Shown: piece by piece, positions 56,665-60,987 of the stretch
How positions within the stretch are numbered: the stretch's first letter is position 1
How the letters are laid out: each line of letters starts with the position of its first letter
From: Chara braunii
Lineage: Eukaryota > Streptophyta > Charophyceae > Charales > Characeae
Reading direction: 5' to 3'
Assembly (NCBI GenBank): GCA_003427395.1
Contig: BFEA01000222.1
Location: 452,376 to 513,362 of the forward strand
Length of the DNA: 60,987 nucleotides
Position numbers and translations under genes: made by a program
Notes under the pieces: model-generated
What the model was told of the DNA's origin: nothing
Database searches by the model: none
The model's input: the letters and a program-made list of their open reading frames with translations, nothing else

Positions 56665-58334
56665 CTTGTTTCAGCACCCGACCCCTGCTTTCATAAAAGA
56701 GTACCAACCGGTCCTTCTGGTCAGGTCAACCCTTGTCCTAGATGAGAATTATTTCAGACCCCTCATCAAGGTCTCCTTAATTTACCTCCCCATTCCTAAG
56801 TACCTCCTTCCCATAATACCCTCGGTCGGCCATCCATTTCCCCACATTCTTTCTCTTGGTTCCATTTCAGTTGACCTCTATCCTCCTTCCTTCCGATCAT
56901 CTCTCACTCGTGCGGACTTAGGGGAGGGGGGGAGGATAAACTTAGAAATATGCCCGTCCAACAATCCCAGCTCAATCAATCTTTACGGGTCGGTCATTTC
57001 CTCACCGGCCATCCCTAATATGGTCTCTCCGCTGGTACTATCGGTAGAGTTTTATCCCATACCTCAAGCGCAGCTCAACCGTCGTGAGCGCGGTACCCAG
57101 GCTCCGGCAAGGCGTTAGCCCTTTCCTTGTACCCAGAATACCCCATCCCGTTTTGCCGCTCTTGCACATCCATACCGACACCGAGGGCTACCCCGTGTGC
57201 CTAAGTACAGGGACAAAAGTCAGTCGTCCGGGCATTCACTTCCATCGGTCCGACAAGAATCAGCCTTTCCCAAGCCATGCTACGAGAAGCTACTAATCGT
57301 CTCTGAGGCTCCGTCTTTGTCCGTACGCAGTGGTACTCCCCCCGCCAGCCAACAGGCTAAGTCCCGCCTGAGGAGATTTCACACCCCATCCGGCGGATCA
57401 TCGAGCAAAGCTCATCACCGCTTGAACGAGAATGCTACTAATCAACCGACGTGACAAACTCCCGTCTGACAGCTCAGTGGCCTGACCTCCACATGCGAAC
57501 ACACGGCAGCCTACAAAAAAAGAGCGACGTTTCGCAACCCGCACCGGCCGGTGCAAACCAATCCTTTCCTTCCGAAAGGCAGGACGCTCGAATCCCATCA
57601 TGCAAACACAAGTCCCAAGTGGGACACATAGAATACAAGTGCCTTTCCCTTGGTGCTCCTAGCACTTCCTACCCATAACTCACATTTTTCTCTCAGGACA
57701 ATGAGTGTCACTCCCCCTATTTTCATACATAGTGGTTGGTTCCTTCTCGTGAGAGTCTTCAAAGGTGAGCTAGTTTTCCTTGGAGTCTAGCAACTCCCTT
57801 CATTCCCTTTTTCTTCATTTGTCTGTCCTTTCATAGGACGGGATTGTTCCTTCTTGATGACCCGTTGTGTTCATGTTGGTTCCTTCAAGCATTTCAAGAA
57901 AAAAGTGCAAAGTGCATGAGCCCACTGGGCTCAAAGAAGAAGGTAGAAGGGGCACCCGTCCGGTCGGATCACTCCGCCGCGGGATTTTCATTGGAACCCG
58001 GCCTAAGTCGAAGCACCAACCGCCTGCCAGGTAACCGGAGCCCTTCTTTCATTCGAAGAGGAAGGGTCGACCTGCGACTCGCCTAAGGCTTCCCCGGACT
58101 GGCGAACACCAGCACCGGACGAAGGGGGGCTAGAGCCATCCTACAAGGGAACAACTGATCAAGTGCATAGCATGCATGTTATACCTCCAGGCCTGGCCAT
58201 GCCATGGGCCCAACCACTCTCAAATCTGATTTCGCACAAGGGAAAGAGCAAACACAAGTTTATTTTCCTTATCTTGAGTTGTGTACACGTCAACGCGTCG
58301 GACACCCCCTTCGAAATCGCAAGGGTCAGTTTAA
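56665..58334 (-). other. Leader of element H
   Basis: 1.7 kb without a supported gene between the tandem family and the presumed LTR end. Short frames exist on both strands but show no similarity to anything here. Confidence 0.5.
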
Positions 58335-58458
58335 CCCTTGCCCGTCACCTCCACCATTTTTGTAGGGTCAAACCCCGGTAGACTTTCGAGCCTTAGCCCT
58401 TGCCCGTCACCTCCACCATTTTTGTAGGGTCAAACCCCGGTAGACTTTCGAGCCTTAG
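58335..58458. repeat. 62-bp tandem duplication across the H LTR end
   Basis: Two copies (58335-58396 and 58397-58458) of a unit beginning CCCTTGCCCGTCACCTCCAC. Each includes the LTR terminus TGTAGGGTCAAACC. On the minus strand the LTR end TACA is followed after four bases by TGGTGGAGGTGACGGG, a possible but unidentified primer-binding site. Confidence 0.8.
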
Positions 58459-60987
58459 TCGACCCCACTGCAGGTCCCAGTCGGCTCGGCCCGCCCACAC
58501 TCATGCTCAGGGCGCGGGCCATTCGTCCCAGGGTCACCCCCACCTAGTGCTTTGAGATGGATGGGGGTGGGTCATCGTGCGAGAGAGCCTTGACATTGGG
58601 GATGTAGCTTAACCCTCACGCCGGGTGGTAGTCTCGTTGGTCATTCCGTAGCGCTGATTTTTTTTTGCGATTCATAGTTGTGTTGCCAAGCAATTGCTCT
58701 TTCCAATAGGCAGGCAGTCCAGGGGTTCTTTGAGAGTCTTTCTTCCTTTGTGCGCAGGCTAAGCGTCATCCTTAGGCCGCGCACCATTTCCCTAAACCTT
58801 GTGTGTCTACGGCGTCATCGGGGTGCGGCGAAGCCGTCTTACCCCTCGCCTCTATGCCCCTGTTGGGCCTCATGCATCTTAATCAACTTCATTGTCGCAG
58901 GCCCCTTAGTCTTTTCGGGGCCATTATATGCATGCACGCATACCATCCCCTTTCCCCTTGGCAAGATTGCGCTTCATTTTCTCATCTACCCTCTAAATCT
59001 CAAAAGGCAAAGGTAATTTTCATGGGTTGGTTTCATGCTAGGGTCTTGTAGCCCCTTTGTCCCTCTTCCCTTTCCCTCTTGGTGCCCAGTTCCTCCCGGC
59101 CCATCCCACTTAAGGCATCCTTAACCCTTACTCACCTGCACAATCCCACACAAAGCAAAGATCCATACAATCCCCCGTTGGGGGTCAACACATAGCCCTT
59201 CCCACATGCCTATCTTTTCCAAGCTCTTTGGCTGCTCTTTTGTTCTATTTCGTTGCTCAATCAGCCCATTCTCTTTTCATAGTCATGCAGTCAGGGAAAT
59301 GGTTGAGTCAAAACTGACCTTTGCTTAATATTTCACATTCTCCGGACCGCGTCCTTTCTCACTTTTCCAACGTCCTTTTTCTTTGCCTTCTTGGTGGCAC
59401 AAGGGACTGGCTACCCTCCCCTTGCCCTCTTTCTCCACCAAGTGAGGTCTGATCCCTTCTTACCGTTCGCACCCTGACAATGCACCAAGTGAGGGAAGAA
59501 GGGGTTAGTCATATGCCAAGTGAGGGGAGAAGGGGTTAGTCATATGCCAAGTGAGGGAAAGAGAGAGAGGGAAAAAAAGTGAATGAGGAGAGAGAGAGTG
59601 GTGGAGGGGGAGGAGAGAGAGAGAGTGAGAAATCGAGAGAAAAAGAGAGAAAGAAGGTAGATAGAGAGAGAGAGGGAGAGAGAGAGAGAAGGAGAGAGGA
59701 GGAGAGAAAGGAAAAAAGAGGGAGGGAAAAGTAGAGAGGGAAGAGATGTTTAATCCTAATCCAGTCATCACCCGTAGTAGCAGCCAAATGTTGGTCACCC
59801 ATCCCATAGTAAAAGATCAACCAAGTATGAGCCGGATACTATAACACACATGAACTTTCCAATTGAGGAACTAGGACTAGCGGAAAGCACATGCATATAG
59901 GGAAGAGATCAACTAAGTAAGATCCGGAACGTCACAACACACATGGATATGACAATGAGAAGCTAGAACTAGTGGAAAGCACATGCATATAGAGAAAAGA
60001 CCAACCATGTAAGACCAGGAACATCACATCACACATGAACATGACAATGAGAGGCAAAACTAGTGGAAAGCACATGCACATAGAGAAGAAGATCAACTAA
60101 GTAAGATCCGGAACATTACATTAAGTGTGAACATGACAACGACAAGCTAGACTAATGGAAAGCACATACACATAGAAAAGAGATCAACCAAGTAAGATTC
60201 GGAACATCACATTAAGTATGACAATGAGAAGCTAGAACTAATGGAAAGCACATGCACATAGAGAAAAGACCAACCATGTAAGACCCGGAACATCACATTA
60301 CACATGAACATGACAATGAGAGGCTAGACTAGTGGAAATGAGAGGCACATAGAGAAGAAGATCAACTAAGTAAGATCCGGAACATCACATCACACATGAA
60401 CATGACAATGAGAAGCTAGACTAATGGAAAGCACATGCACATAGAGAAAAGATCAACCAAGTAAGATCCGGAACATCACATTAAGTATGAACATGACAAT
60501 GAGAAGCTAGACTAGTGGAAAGCACATGCCCATAGAGAAGAAGATCGACTAAGTAAGAACCGGTACATCACAACAAGCACGAACATGACGATGAGAGGCT
60601 AGACTAACGAAAAGCACATGCACAAAGAGAAGAAATCAATCGGAACATCACATTAAGTATGAACATTGACAATGCGAGGTTAGAACTAATGGAAAGCACA
60701 TGCACATAGAGAGGAGATCAACTAGGTGAGATCCGGAACATCATGTCAAGCATGATCATGACAATGAGAGGCTAGGACTAATGGAAAGCACATGCACATA
60801 GAGANGANATCAACTAAGTGAGANTCGGTACATCACAACANACATGGACATGACAATGAAAAGCTAGAATTAATGGAAAGCACATGCACAAAGAGAAGAG
60901 ATCAACCGGAACATCATGTCAAGCATGGACATGGCAATGAGAGGCTAGAGCTAATGGAAAGCACATGCACATAGAGAAGAGATCAAC
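58423..60987 (-). repeat. 5' LTR of element H (partial, runs off the window)
   Basis: Direct repeat of 31614-34160 with a few percent differences: the same order of CCCCGGTAGACTTTCGAGCC, the GTGCGGCGAAGCCGTC block, GA-rich microsatellite and R1 satellite. A TATAAT on the minus strand (58923-58928) aligns with TATAAAG of the other copy. Several Ns occur at 60805-60841. Confidence 0.7.

Overview
The window is dominated by Ty3/gypsy-type LTR retrotransposons in several states of decay. The organism looks like a large-genome, ciliated member of the green lineage, most likely a streptophyte alga such as Chara (inference, moderate confidence). Three observations point that way: four gypsy copies with plant-like pol order, some with a chromodomain-like tail; minisatellite-rich spacers; and one spliced exon of the intraflagellar transport gene IFT172 (15818-15979, + strand). 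That exon is the only host coding sequence I recognise. Runs of N (17266-17346, 36736-37677), scattered single Ns and a residual Nextera mate-pair junction adapter (2780-2817) show that this is a short-read draft assembly.

Layout, left half. Element A (170-4761, +) has broken gag and pol and stops abruptly inside integrase. A TATA-bearing LTR-like piece (4762-5470) and a spacer with a 69-bp tandem repeat follow. Element B (11748-6132, -) is nearly complete but riddled with stops and frameshifts. At 12362-12393 a 32-bp scrap identical to B-type pol abuts element D, a 5'-truncated relative of element C (12394-15235, +) that retains its 3' LTR. The IFT172 exon lies between element D and a tract of minisatellites and a family-E LTR (to 18798). 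Element C (21089-29953, +) is the best-preserved copy: both LTRs, a tRNA-iMet-like primer site, a polypurine tract, an intact gag and a pol with only four lesions. A second family-E LTR with its primer site (to 30953) follows.

Layout, right half. From 31614 to the window end I infer one very large minus-strand element, H. Direct repeats 31614-34160 and 58423-60987 match closely and look like the 3' parts of its two LTRs. Between them lie a 91/92-bp satellite, a cluster of perfect inverted repeats, polypurine-tract candidates, an extra acidic ORF, a pol of a different gypsy lineage (YIDD reverse transcriptase), gag-protease and, upstream of gag, a tandem family of at least three homologous ORFs of unknown function (53778-56664). 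One copy is still open (267 aa). This family, together with the possibility that the LTR is about 10 kb long, is the strongest candidate for something undescribed.

How the genes relate: A, B, C and D encode the usual gag, protease, reverse transcriptase, RNase H and integrase set, and all are damaged in at least one enzyme. H carries the same core plus non-core ORFs on both sides of gag-pol. The IFT172 exon sits in host sequence that the elements have invaded, implying very long introns or a displaced gene fragment.
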